From positions 1 through 64,000 of the forward strand of contig NZ_JACJTR010000031.1 of NCBI RefSeq assembly GCF_014698795.1: a stretch of 64,000 bases of DNA, in the 5' to 3' direction. Below, one piece after another: positions 26,701-34,190 of this stretch. Below the pieces are notes generated by a model, which was not told the origin of the DNA, did no database searches, and saw nothing but the letters and a program-made list of their open reading frames with translations. How positions within the stretch are numbered: the stretch's first letter is position 1; the number at the start of each line of letters is the position of its first letter. The DNA comes from Nostoc sp. FACHB-892. GTDB taxonomy: Bacteria > Cyanobacteriota > Cyanobacteriia > Cyanobacteriales > Nostocaceae. Both the position numbers and the translations under genes were made by a program.

Positions 26701-29190
26701 TGGTGTATGGAAAGCAGCTGCAACAGGCAGTAATACCGCAGTCGTACCTTGATTTTGTAAAATCTGTTGTATTTTAGTTATCTGAGCAGTATTTCCTGCT
26801 ATAACAACTTGACGTGGAGAGTTAAAATTAGCAACTTTAACTTGTGGAAATTCCTTAATTACCTCTTTAACTTTATAGATATCTTCTTTAACCGCAAGCA
26901 TTTTTCCAACGTCACCAGAGTTTTGAGAAGTTGACATTGCTTGTCCTCTGGCTTTTACCAAGAAGCAATAATCTTCTTCACTCAGTACTCCCGCAGCCCA
27001 TAACGCAGTTAATTCTCCAAAGCTATGTCCTGCGGTAAAATCAGGTTGAAACCCTGCTTGTTGCAAAATTTGATACATGCCTGCACTCAAAACTGCAAGT
27101 GCAGGTTGAGCATACTCTGTTCTTTGTAGTGCAGTTACTTGGGCATCTTTTTCTGTTTGTCCAAAAACTGGTCGTGGAAAAACAATCTCCGACACAGGCT
27201 TTAAATTATCTTGGCGTAATAGTTCATCTATATGCCCATAAAGCTGTTGTAATTCTGGGAAATTAATTACCAGTTCCTTACCCATCCCTAAGTATTGAGA
27301 ACCTTGTCCAGAAAACAAAGCTACTACTTTTCCTGATAAATCCATTCCACAAGCACGATAGTAAATTCCTTGTGGATGCTCCCAAGAAGCAAAGTTAGAT
27401 TTTTCTTTTAAGCAATTAATTGTTATTTGCAAAAATTTGATGGCTTCAATACGAGACGCTACAACAAATCCGACTCTTGCCGCCGAAAGATGAATTTGAA
27501 CTGATTTACAATCTTCTATCAATTTTGTATAGTATATATCGCCTGAATCAGAGTAAAGCTGGCTAAGAAGTTCTTGACATTTGTTTAATAATTTCACTGA
27601 GGTTTCTGCGAATAACAATACTGCATCTGGAATTGGTTGCAAACGATAAGCTTCATTATGCTTGCTTGAGTATTCTTCCAGAACAACATGATAGTTACTG
27701 CCACCAAACCCAAAAGAACTTACACCTGCTCGTCTTGGCGTTTTGTTATCCTGAATCCAAGGTCTAGTTTCGGTATTTAAATAGAATGGTGAATCTTCTG
27801 CATTTAGTTGTGGGTTTGGCTGAGTAATGTTGATTGTGGGTGGTAATATCTTATGATGCAGTGCTAAAGAAGCTTTGATTAAACTTGCTGCACCTGCCGC
27901 AGCTTTAGTATGTCCAATTTGAGATTTAACACTACCAAGAGCAATGTGTGGCGAAGAACCATTCCCTTTTCCAAAAAATTCCTTCAAGGACGTAAGTTCT
28001 ATGTAGTCACCAGCTAAAGTACCTGTACCGTGTGCTTCTATCAACCCAACAGTTTCATGAGCAAAGCCTGCGTCTTCATACGCACGTTGTAATGCTTTTA
28101 CTTGCCCCTCTTTCCGGGGTGCATAAATACTTTTAAATCGACCATCACTAGAAGTACCGATTCCCTTGATAACTGCATAAATTTTATCATTATCTTTTTC
28201 TGCATCTTCGAGGCGTTTGAGTACCAACATCCCAATTCCTTCTCCTACAAGCATCCCATCAGATTGAGCATCAAAAGGGCGGACATTTCCAGTAGGAGAC
28301 ATCGCAGGAGTTTTAGTAAAACAAATATAAGTAGTGATTGAGTTATTAGTATCTACTCCACCGGTCAACATCATATCAGAGCGATGTTCGACCAATTCAC
28401 TAATTGCAACCTTCAAAGCACTCAATGAGCTGGCACAAGCTGCGTCAACAACACAGTTCATACCTCCAAAATCAAAGCGATTAGCAATTCTTCCTGCAAC
28501 TACATTTGCCAGCATCCCAGGAAAAGCGTTTTCATCCCACTCTACATAAGCACTTTTAATTTTTGAAATAATTTTATTCGTATCCTCATCAGACAAACCA
28601 CTGCTTTTCAAAACTTTTTCCCAAACAGGATAGTGAAGCCTTGCAGTAAGAGGTATACTCAGTTGATTAGGTTGTGCAACTCCTAAAACAACCCCAACTT
28701 TTTCACGATTAAAATTATGTTTTCCATCGTAGCCAGCGTCTTTCATTGCTTCCTTGGCTACTACTAAACTTAACAATTGGGAAATATCTGTTACTTCTAA
28801 AATATTAGGTGGAAGCCCAAACTCAATTGGGTCAAAATCAATCTCTGGTATAAACCCCCCCCTTTTAGAATATGTTTTGTCAGGTGCCTTGGGGTCTGGG
28901 TCATAATAATCATCAATATTCCAGCGGGAGAGTGGAACATCAGTAATACAATCAATTTTTTTAATAATATTATCCCAATATTCTTGCAAATTTCTAGCTT
29001 TTGGGAATAACGAAGCCATGCCAATAATAGCAATAGGAGTATGATGTAATTTCTGATTAATTTTTGCTGTTTGCATGATTTTTTGCATCTGGCTATTTTT
29101 ACACTCAATCAGTTTCAACAATTTTTTTTCGTAGTTATCTATTTCATTAGATAACTTTGCTAAAGCTGCATTAAATTTACAAATATACAC
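23767..29190 (-). CDS. PfaA/HglE-like KS-AT-ACP-ACP synthase with half a KR
   Basis: 1807 residues. The KS domain (about 50-505) has DAACASS (Cys252), EAHGTGT (His387) and QIGHT (His427). The AT domain (about 620-960) has GHSFGE (Ser723) and AFHTP (His828). A linker of about 980-1340 contains a 44-residue tandem duplication and two HEQYL-H repeats. Two nearly identical ACPs carry the phosphopantetheine serines at 1379 and 1499 (GIDSIKRVEI). The C-terminal 230 residues match the non-catalytic Rossmann half of a ketoreductase and then stop; the catalytic half is at 20671-22371. The start is GTG 29190 with GGAG ten bases upstream. It is the core of a PUFA/heterocyst-glycolipid-like iterative synthase. 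Confidence 0.9.
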   Translation of the reverse strand: MYICKFNAALAKLSNEIDNYEKKLLKLIECKNSQMQKIMQTAKINQKLHHTPIAIIGMASLFPKARNLQEYWDNIIKKIDCITDVPLSRWNIDDYYDPDPKAPDKTYSKRGGFIPEIDFDPIEFGLPPNILEVTDISQLLSLVVAKEAMKDAGYDGKHNFNREKVGVVLGVAQPNQLSIPLTARLHYPVWEKVLKSSGLSDEDTNKIISKIKSAYVEWDENAFPGMLANVVAGRIANRFDFGGMNCVVDAACASSLSALKVAISELVEHRSDMMLTGGVDTNNSITTYICFTKTPAMSPTGNVRPFDAQSDGMLVGEGIGMLVLKRLEDAEKDNDKIYAVIKGIGTSSDGRFKSIYAPRKEGQVKALQRAYEDAGFAHETVGLIEAHGTGTLAGDYIELTSLKEFFGKGNGSSPHIALGSVKSQIGHTKAAAGAASLIKASLALHHKILPPTINITQPNPQLNAEDSPFYLNTETRPWIQDNKTPRRAGVSSFGFGGSNYHVVLEEYSSKHNEAYRLQPIPDAVLLFAETSVKLLNKCQELLSQLYSDSGDIYYTKLIEDCKSVQIHLSAARVGFVVASRIEAIKFLQITINCLKEKSNFASWEHPQGIYYRACGMDLSGKVVALFSGQGSQYLGMGKELVINFPELQQLYGHIDELLRQDNLKPVSEIVFPRPVFGQTEKDAQVTALQRTEYAQPALAVLSAGMYQILQQAGFQPDFTAGHSFGELTALWAAGVLSEEDYCFLVKARGQAMSTSQNSGDVGKMLAVKEDIYKVKEVIKEFPQVKVANFNSPRQVVIAGNTAQITKIQQILQNQGTTAVLLPVAAAFHTPLIEFARKRFAIACEHVTFKEPKISVYTNVTGNLYSEQPQLIKKTLENQISNPVLFHQEIENIYAEGGYCFVEFGPKRVLTNFVKDILGQRPHIAVALNSSNQKDSDRLLQEAVIQLRVAGLQLKHIDPYQLPSELPKVTKNKNCIVRLSSINYISEKTKKAFNNALSDNSRIKSHQNSSSYSLMPKILETSLDNVHDNGQNGKSVINVATQKRFPVSDLNMLTKSNEAMNNQRNLESNLHDNGQNGKSAINVATQKQFPVSDLNMLTKSNEAMNNQRKLESLEYLLNQFQQYQSNNLQLHEQYLNHQQDYIKTFFQMIQQQNNLFANGKVTDNAGILKPEMIDSLERAMLQFHKHHSETLRAHEQYLQHQVEYGRHFFDRLQQEYSSLVFNTPNTQSVEFYQVPNDISKNSDVKSVTSNGKYIADFESPVIEDEVDATEVWKNKHIEEWNSQNAFASETAIVVNNKLKADDATETWQETKLEEWNNQETFIPLTSTNFTQQEAIVTSTVNIEIEQLGNNLLTITSDKTGYPVEMLELDMDLEADLGIDSIKRVEILASMQTLYPDLPQPNLEELAEKRSIAQIVEYVQTLVNPPEHSLQNTELTIAESEQLPEIATTESELDSEQELGVEIDFTELSDKLLTITSDKTGYPVEMLELDMDLEADLGIDSIKRVEILASMQTLYPDLPQPNLEELAEKRTIREIVEYIQQLAASEKKKLFNESSDKQQLLEHNIVRSPVELKFLPRPDFLEFTLPQRYISLLTDDGSPTTIKLAQLLIDRGFKVVVLSFPQSLLHQQPLPQSINRIMLEDLSEEHLQQKLGEITKNYGKVGIFIHLHPKLVANHNDKMTYLKEEKAIVKHIFLIAKHLKKSLKDASSYGRSCFCTVARLDGAFGLSGQVNFNVIGGSLFGLTKSLKWEWENVFCRAIDLSPDIDVEQSAHYIITELHDPNLYISEVAYGSQGRTTLISTEDSKYLLGS
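24607..24774 (-). repeat. ACP-coding repeat, copy 2
   Basis: This stretch, coding the second ACP of the synthase at 23767-29190, is almost identical base for base to 24967-25134, exactly 360 bases (120 codons) away. Differences are a handful of third-position changes. A recent duplication, or gene conversion between the two ACPs, is implied. Confidence 0.9.
24967..25134 (-). repeat. ACP-coding repeat, copy 1
   Basis: The partner of 24607-24774. It codes the first of the two ACPs, including the phosphopantetheine serine codon within GGAATCGATTCTATC (minus strand). Confidence 0.9.
25859..26122 (-). repeat. 132-bp tandem duplication in the synthase linker
   Basis: Two head-to-tail copies (25859-25990 and 25991-26122) code a 44-residue unit with DNGQNGKS, NVATQK and LNMLTKSNEAMNNQR. 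The copies differ at only a few bases. The unit lengthens the flexible linker between the AT domain and the ACPs without changing frame. Confidence 0.9.
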
Positions 29191-29491
29191 TCATTGATAT
29201 CTCCGACTTTACTAAAATTTATTTTAATATTTTATGTTTAGCCCTAATAAATTTGCTTTATCAGCACATTGGGTTTAATTTGATATTACTCCCTTCTTTA
29301 GTTCTGTAATACCATTTTCCTTCCTTATGTGAGGAAATAAAATCAGACTTCTGTCTGATCTCTTCTACTTTAAACTTCTTTTATAAATTTGCTGGTTAAG
29401 GTGGTAGTTTTTATTTTTCCCACTCAAGCAAAGTTCTGACTCATACTTTTGACAAAATCCTTAAGAGATCGAATGAATTAGCTGTGCCTTA

Positions 29492-31489
29492 TTAAGAAGG
29501 GAAATAAGAAAATCCGGGTGATGAAAGAACATTAACTACCTTAGTAAGGCTTCGCAACTCAGCGATCGCTTTAACATCCAGTTCAATTTCGGGGAATTCC
29601 TGTTGCATCACAGCAAAAATCTCCACCCGCTTGATTAAATCAATTTCCAAATCTGTTTCTAAATCCATATTCATTTCCAGCATATCGATTGGGTATCCAG
29701 TTTTGTCACTAATGACTTCTAACAATCGAGTACTAAATTTAATAACATTGATGGAATCTGTGGCTAAAACATTTACAATAGGCGCTGGAGCAGTACTTGG
29801 AACATTGGTAAAATTATCCTCTACAGAATAACTCTTGTTTTCAAGGATGGGTGGATCTTGAGGTGATGTAGAAACTGGCGCCGTTTTTGGTGTCCTATTT
29901 GATGTACTGCTGGTTGGTATATTTTCTTGTGTAATAGTCACTGCCTTTAATTTAGGCAGAACCTGACATAATGTAGTTACTTTAGAAGCATGTTTACCAT
30001 TGCTTGATAAGATAGTTGAAGTATCCATGTAATTATGCACTTCTTGCGGACTCGAAGAAGAAGGTGCAACTTCGGTTTTATCGATGGGATTTGAGAGTGC
30101 AACTTCCATATATTTATTACTTGAGTTATTGGATATTTGAATAGTTGCAGCTTCTGCTTCAGCTTCGAGAATAGAATTAGATACTTGATTTAGACCATAA
30201 TCATTAGGCGTATTCGATATATTTGTAGACAAGTTTTCTGCTTGAATTAATTTCAATTCATTCTTTAAGTAGCCTTCGTAGTTAGCATTATATTGAGGCT
30301 GATTGCTAAGAGAATATTGTTTGTTAGGAGATGGTATAAAACCTTTTTTGATGCAGTAATTTAAGTAGGTAGAAATTAACTTTATATCAACATTAGGGCA
30401 GATAATACCTACTTTATCAAGAAATTTTTGGGCATTTGATGTATCAAGTTTAGTTCCTGAGAAAACCATAACACAATGGGGAGGTAAATCTGAACCAAAT
30501 AAAAAATATAAAAAAAGTATAAAACTAGTAAAAGCAGAACTGTAAATTTTTCCTTCTTTTAAAATAAGATTGCTTTGAAATAACTTTAGATATAAATCAA
30601 TGGAAATTACTTTAACTTTATAACCAAAATCAATTATGAGATTTACAAATTCATAAAAATGCCTCTGGTCTGGATTCACAATATGAAAAGTTTGACCATA
30701 AGCTGATGGATTAAGACCAAGGTAAAGAGAAGCTTTGGCTGCATAATCGACTGGGGTTAGATAGAAAAAATCTTCAGTAAAATAAAATAATTCTGTTTCA
30801 ACTATGGTTTTAACAATACTATAGTATATGCCTCTATTAGTAGTACCTTGAAGTGGATAACTGCCTGTTTTACTATCACCAAAAATATCGCCTAGTCTGA
30901 CTATAACCCATTTTAAACCTCGTTTACTTCCCTCATGAACTAGCTTTTCAGCATTTATTTTTGTCAACTCATATGGTTGATAATCAAAACTTTGTCCAAT
31001 ATCAAGGTCGTTTTCTTTAAATGTAAATTCATCCAAAAGTTTACTACCTACTACGCTGTAACTTGATGTATGCAGCATTGGGATATTGCCAGTTAGACAA
31101 AACTCAATTACTTCTGAAGTTCCTTGCACATTCACCTCAGCTAATTTTTTATAACTGGCTACTAAATTCACATTTGCTGCAACGTGAAACACTTGGTCAA
31201 TTTGATGGACAAGTTGGTAGTAATCTTCAGGGTTTAAGCCAAATTTGGGTCTAGTAATATCCCCAATTATAGGAATAACTTTTGATTCAAATTGCTCGTA
31301 CAGGATACTATCTGGGTCGTAAACTGCAAGCATATTTGCAATTCTTATTCTTGCTTTTTCTGTATCCTCCGCCCTCACTAAACAATACACCTTGGCTTTT
31401 GTAGTAGCTAGAATTTCATATAAAATTCTTCCTCCTACTACTCCTGTAACACCTGTGATAAAAATATTTTTGCAATCAATCAATTCCAT
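29492..31489 (-). CDS. Thioester reductase with a degenerate C-terminal ACP
   Basis: 665 residues. Residues 1-385 are an extended short-chain dehydrogenase of the thioester-reductase type (Lys2/SDR): NADPH loop GVTGVVGG, the Ser-Tyr-Lys set in TSSYSVVG and YELTK (Tyr173, Lys177), and VIVRLGDIFGD. Such domains release ACP-bound acyl chains as aldehydes or alcohols. A low-complexity linker (about 400-580) leads to an ACP-like domain at about 585-655, in which the motif reads EIDLIKRVEI, with Leu618 (TTA) where the phosphopantetheine serine should be. The order reductase-then-ACP is the reverse of HetM/HglB, where the ACP comes first. The gene lies directly upstream of the KS-AT-ACP gene and downstream of the aminotransferase that could use its aldehyde. 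Confidence 0.82.
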   Translation of the reverse strand: MELIDCKNIFITGVTGVVGGRILYEILATTKAKVYCLVRAEDTEKARIRIANMLAVYDPDSILYEQFESKVIPIIGDITRPKFGLNPEDYYQLVHQIDQVFHVAANVNLVASYKKLAEVNVQGTSEVIEFCLTGNIPMLHTSSYSVVGSKLLDEFTFKENDLDIGQSFDYQPYELTKINAEKLVHEGSKRGLKWVIVRLGDIFGDSKTGSYPLQGTTNRGIYYSIVKTIVETELFYFTEDFFYLTPVDYAAKASLYLGLNPSAYGQTFHIVNPDQRHFYEFVNLIIDFGYKVKVISIDLYLKLFQSNLILKEGKIYSSAFTSFILFLYFLFGSDLPPHCVMVFSGTKLDTSNAQKFLDKVGIICPNVDIKLISTYLNYCIKKGFIPSPNKQYSLSNQPQYNANYEGYLKNELKLIQAENLSTNISNTPNDYGLNQVSNSILEAEAEAATIQISNNSSNKYMEVALSNPIDKTEVAPSSSSPQEVHNYMDTSTILSSNGKHASKVTTLCQVLPKLKAVTITQENIPTSSTSNRTPKTAPVSTSPQDPPILENKSYSVEDNFTNVPSTAPAPIVNVLATDSINVIKFSTRLLEVISDKTGYPIDMLEMNMDLETDLEIDLIKRVEIFAVMQQEFPEIELDVKAIAELRSLTKVVNVLSSPGFSYFPS

Positions 31490-31593
31490 CGTCTTAATTT
31501 AACTCCACTGTCAGGTTTCTATCGCACCTATATTTAGATTCTGTTAATGCAATAATTGCTTCTTTGAGATAGTTAGCTTTACACTTTACAATT

Positions 31594-32919
31594 TTAAAAT
31601 ATTTCGCTAATTCTTTGGACTTCGTCTATTGCTTCTTGTATCCTTTCTTGGAAAAAGCTCACATCTGTCTCATTCATCATCAAATTACTGTAAAATCTAG
31701 AAATTTTTGAGAATTGGATGCCATAATCTTTACAAATCCGCGTGATTAAAATATCCCGAAGTTTTGTAGTGTCGTCGTAACTTCCAGGACTGTTAACGGG
31801 TTTTTCTTGAGAATGAAAAATTAGTATGCCGGGTACTCCTTGAACTACCATCAGCATTCCCACATTTTTTGCTGCTTCAACTAGAGATTGACCTATTTGC
31901 AGTAGGTAGTTTCCCATCCTCTCGTAACATGAGACATCATTTTCAAGCAATTCAATAGTAGCTAACACCGCAGCTAAACCAAGTGGATAACCGTTAAATG
32001 TTCCTGCATGGATAACTTTTTGGTCTACATATAGTTGCATAATTTCCTTCTTGCCAACAATAGCTGACATCGGTAAAGCTCCTCCAGCCATTGCTTTAGC
32101 AAGAACAGTAATATCAGGTGTAACGCCTAGTAGAGATTGTGCGCCTCCTAGAGATACTCTAAAGCCAGTAATTACTTCATCAAATATGAGTATTATATGA
32201 TAGCGATCGCAGAGTTCTCTGACCTTTTCCAAATACCCTGGTTGAGGTAATATGCCGCCTCCATTAATACAGATAGGCTCCATGATGACAGCGCCAATCT
32301 CGTGGCCACGTTCTTGTAATAGCTTTTCTAGTGCTATAGCATCGTTCCAAGGTAGTAAAAAAGATTGAGCTTGCAAAATATTTGGAGCACGACCATCAGT
32401 CCCTAGAAAATCTTCTTCATACTCAACAGGTATAGGATGTTCAGCAGATTGTGGTCTACCTCCGATAATATTGTCCGCATTACCGTGATAATGTCCTTGG
32501 AATCGAACAAATTTTGGCTTCCCGCTGTAGGCTCTAGCAAGCCTTATAGCATTTTGTACAGATTCAGTGCCACTCAGTCCAAAACGTACCATTTCAGCAC
32601 TGGGCACATAATGAATAATGCGCTCACAAACAAGTCCTTCTAAATCACATTGATCGACAGAAAGGACTTTATTCATATACTGCATTAGCTTGGCATTATA
32701 TTCCTCGTTACCATGTCCTACAATCAGAGCACCAAATTTACAAAAAAGATCTAGATGCTCATTACCGTCCAAATCCCACACTCTTGACCCTTTCCCTTTA
32801 TTAAAAGGTATTATAGTATCTTTTCCGGCATAACGAAAGTTGTAGTGAACTCCGCCTGGTAGATAATTTTTTACTTGTTTAGCTACTTTTTGAGATTCAG
32901 GGAATTTAAGTTTTGGCAT
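31594..32919 (-). CDS. Class III PLP-dependent aminotransferase
   Basis: 441 residues, closest in layout to glutamate-1-semialdehyde aminomutase-like aminotransferases. Seen: LSGTESVQNAIRLARAY, FQGHYHGN, IMEPICINGG, LIFDEVITGFR (the Asp that pairs with the PLP ring nitrogen), VLAKAMAGG (Lys forming the Schiff base) and HAGTFNGYPLGLAA. It is complete, with GGAG eight bases before the ATG. In an assembly-line context such enzymes aminate an aldehyde or a beta-keto group. The neighbouring thioester reductase makes terminal amination plausible, and the product amine would then be a substrate for the amidinotransferase. A housekeeping role in tetrapyrrole synthesis is unlikely given the location. 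Confidence 0.88.
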   Translation of the reverse strand: MPKLKFPESQKVAKQVKNYLPGGVHYNFRYAGKDTIIPFNKGKGSRVWDLDGNEHLDLFCKFGALIVGHGNEEYNAKLMQYMNKVLSVDQCDLEGLVCERIIHYVPSAEMVRFGLSGTESVQNAIRLARAYSGKPKFVRFQGHYHGNADNIIGGRPQSAEHPIPVEYEEDFLGTDGRAPNILQAQSFLLPWNDAIALEKLLQERGHEIGAVIMEPICINGGGILPQPGYLEKVRELCDRYHIILIFDEVITGFRVSLGGAQSLLGVTPDITVLAKAMAGGALPMSAIVGKKEIMQLYVDQKVIHAGTFNGYPLGLAAVLATIELLENDVSCYERMGNYLLQIGQSLVEAAKNVGMLMVVQGVPGILIFHSQEKPVNSPGSYDDTTKLRDILITRICKDYGIQFSKISRFYSNLMMNETDVSFFQERIQEAIDEVQRISEIF

Positions 32920-32934
32920 TACAAGAACTCCTAG

Positions 32935-33168
32935 TTAGGTTAAATAGTTAAAGTATTGAAAAAAGTAACCTAAATATCCTTTTCTACCTAAGGAGTTCAC
33001 CAAATCATCTGAAGCAATACTATAACAAGTTCTATAGTAGATAGTTCGAGTAAAACCTAGACGATAAATGATGCTGAGTGCAGCATTTGGGAGCAATTGA
33101 GAGATAATTAAAATTGACTTTTTTATCATGACTTTTTTATCAGGGCAACAGATTATTTTGTATAACAT
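32935..33168 (-). CDS. Possible small leader protein at the head of the cluster
   Basis: A 77-codon frame 15 bases upstream of the aminotransferase, with its ATG inside the perfect inverted repeat at 33164-33214. The sequence has a hydrophobic, basic first half (KKSILIISQLLPNAALSIIY) and an aromatic tail (GYLGYFFQYFNYL) with three cysteines. I recognise no family. It could be a real small gene co-transcribed with the cluster, a decayed fragment, or an accidental frame in the leader region. The close spacing and same strand are the only positive evidence. Confidence 0.35.
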   Translation of the reverse strand: MLYKIICCPDKKVMIKKSILIISQLLPNAALSIIYRLGFTRTIYYRTCYSIASDDLVNSLGRKGYLGYFFQYFNYLT

Positions 33169-33214
33169 CTATTTAGCCATTTGATCATATAGTAAAAATG
33201 GCTAAATAGATGTT
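33164..33214. promoter_or_regulatory. Perfect 17-bp inverted repeat at the head of the cluster
   Basis: The arms AACATCTATTTAGCCAT (33164-33180) and ATGGCTAAATAGATGTT (33198-33214) are exact reverse complements with a 17-base spacer. The left arm contains the start codon of the 77-codon frame. On the minus-strand transcript this could fold into a hairpin that hides the start; on DNA it is a good dyad operator. It is the first recognisable element upstream of a 30-kb one-direction gene cluster. Confidence 0.6.
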
Positions 33215-33608
33215 AAACTACTACTGCATCAGCTTTCCGGCTTAACTTTAGAAGTTGCATAGGTTAACATTGAGCAATGCTAACTTCCTAACAAATATAG
33301 TTAAAACCAGGTAGACTTTACTGCCCAATTAACTTTGCTAAATGCCAAAAGCTACAACATTGATAGAATAGTTGCTCACTTGAGTACTTGGTAAAAGACT
33401 ATCTTGGAATACTATTTATAACAAGCCGTATTTCAAAAGTTACAAAAAGCACATATAGTTTTTTATTATTAATATTTTTATATAAGCACGATTGGAATAA
33501 ACTATTACCATAAATAAAGTCGATTGCAAGCATAAATTTGCTTGTATGAAAAATATAATAATAAAGACGGTTTATATAAGACAGATTTCCTTTAGCTATT
33601 AAGGATTA

Positions 33609-33640
33609 CAACCCATGTTCGAGAGATGAACATGGGGTTG
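33609..33640. terminator. Hairpin, terminator-like
   Basis: CAACCCATGTTC (33609-33620) pairs with GAACATGGGGTTG (33628-33640), leaving one bulged base and a seven-base loop. There is only a weak T-rich tail (TCTTAAT), so it could be a terminator or a protein-binding or structured-RNA element. Confidence 0.4.
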
Positions 33641-33731
33641 TCTTAATGTATGAAAGCGTGAAGGTTTAAGTAGTATAAATAATTTTAAAGTAACAAATAC
33701 TATCAGCATTTTATTAAAAATTAAAATTCAT

Positions 33732-33777
33732 AAAACTTTTATTTTTTGTATCTCAAAATACAAAAAATAAAAGTTTT
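33732..33777. terminator. Perfect 20-bp AT-rich hairpin
   Basis: AAAACTTTTATTTTTTGTAT (33732-33751) is matched exactly by its reverse complement at 33758-33777 with a six-base loop. The arms are A/T-rich with flanking T and A runs on both sides, so it could act as a bidirectional terminator that insulates the cluster. It could also be a cruciform-forming palindrome. Confidence 0.45.
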
Positions 33778-34190
33778 TATGAGGGGAAAGAGCAAAAATT
33801 AGTTGCAAACACTAAGCTGACGGTATTATCAAGAAAGTTGGTAGCTAGTAACAACTATTAAAATAATTAATAAGCAAGTTGCTAGTGGGCGATCCAGGGC
33901 AAACGCATCTAAATGCAAGGAGCAGAAGGCAGAAGCCTTAAGTAAAAGGACTTTCAAACCAATTAATCTTTCTTAACATAGCTTTGTTTTTTTCTACCGA
34001 CTCTGTTTGGCGCTCTTCTATTATTCTTGGGGAAAGCAATTGCTCCAAAACTTACAATACTTTGATTTCCAGGTTTTAGGGGAGGGTTAGTGCGTCTCAA
34101 ACCCTATTGACAAGCGGACTTGTCTGATCAGCAATCAAGTTGGAAACAAAGTGGTACTATCCGAGCTAGGGTAAGATTTAATTCATCTAA

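Larger units (their letters stand above)
33215..34190. other. Gene-free region between the cluster and the insertion sequence
   Basis: Nearly 1 kb of AT-rich DNA with no convincing gene. It holds two hairpins listed separately (33609-33640, 33732-33777) and short GCAGAAGGCAG-type repeats near 33920. The promoter of the minus-strand cluster should lie in the part nearest 33200, but I could not pick out reliable -35/-10 boxes. Confidence 0.4.

Noticed and set aside
15901-31489. The housekeeping heterocyst-glycolipid (hgl) cluster
   Set aside because: The synthase and DevBCA are related, but the amidinotransferase, carbamoyltransferase, aminotransferase and PfaD genes, and the reversed reductase-ACP order, do not belong to the standard hgl set.
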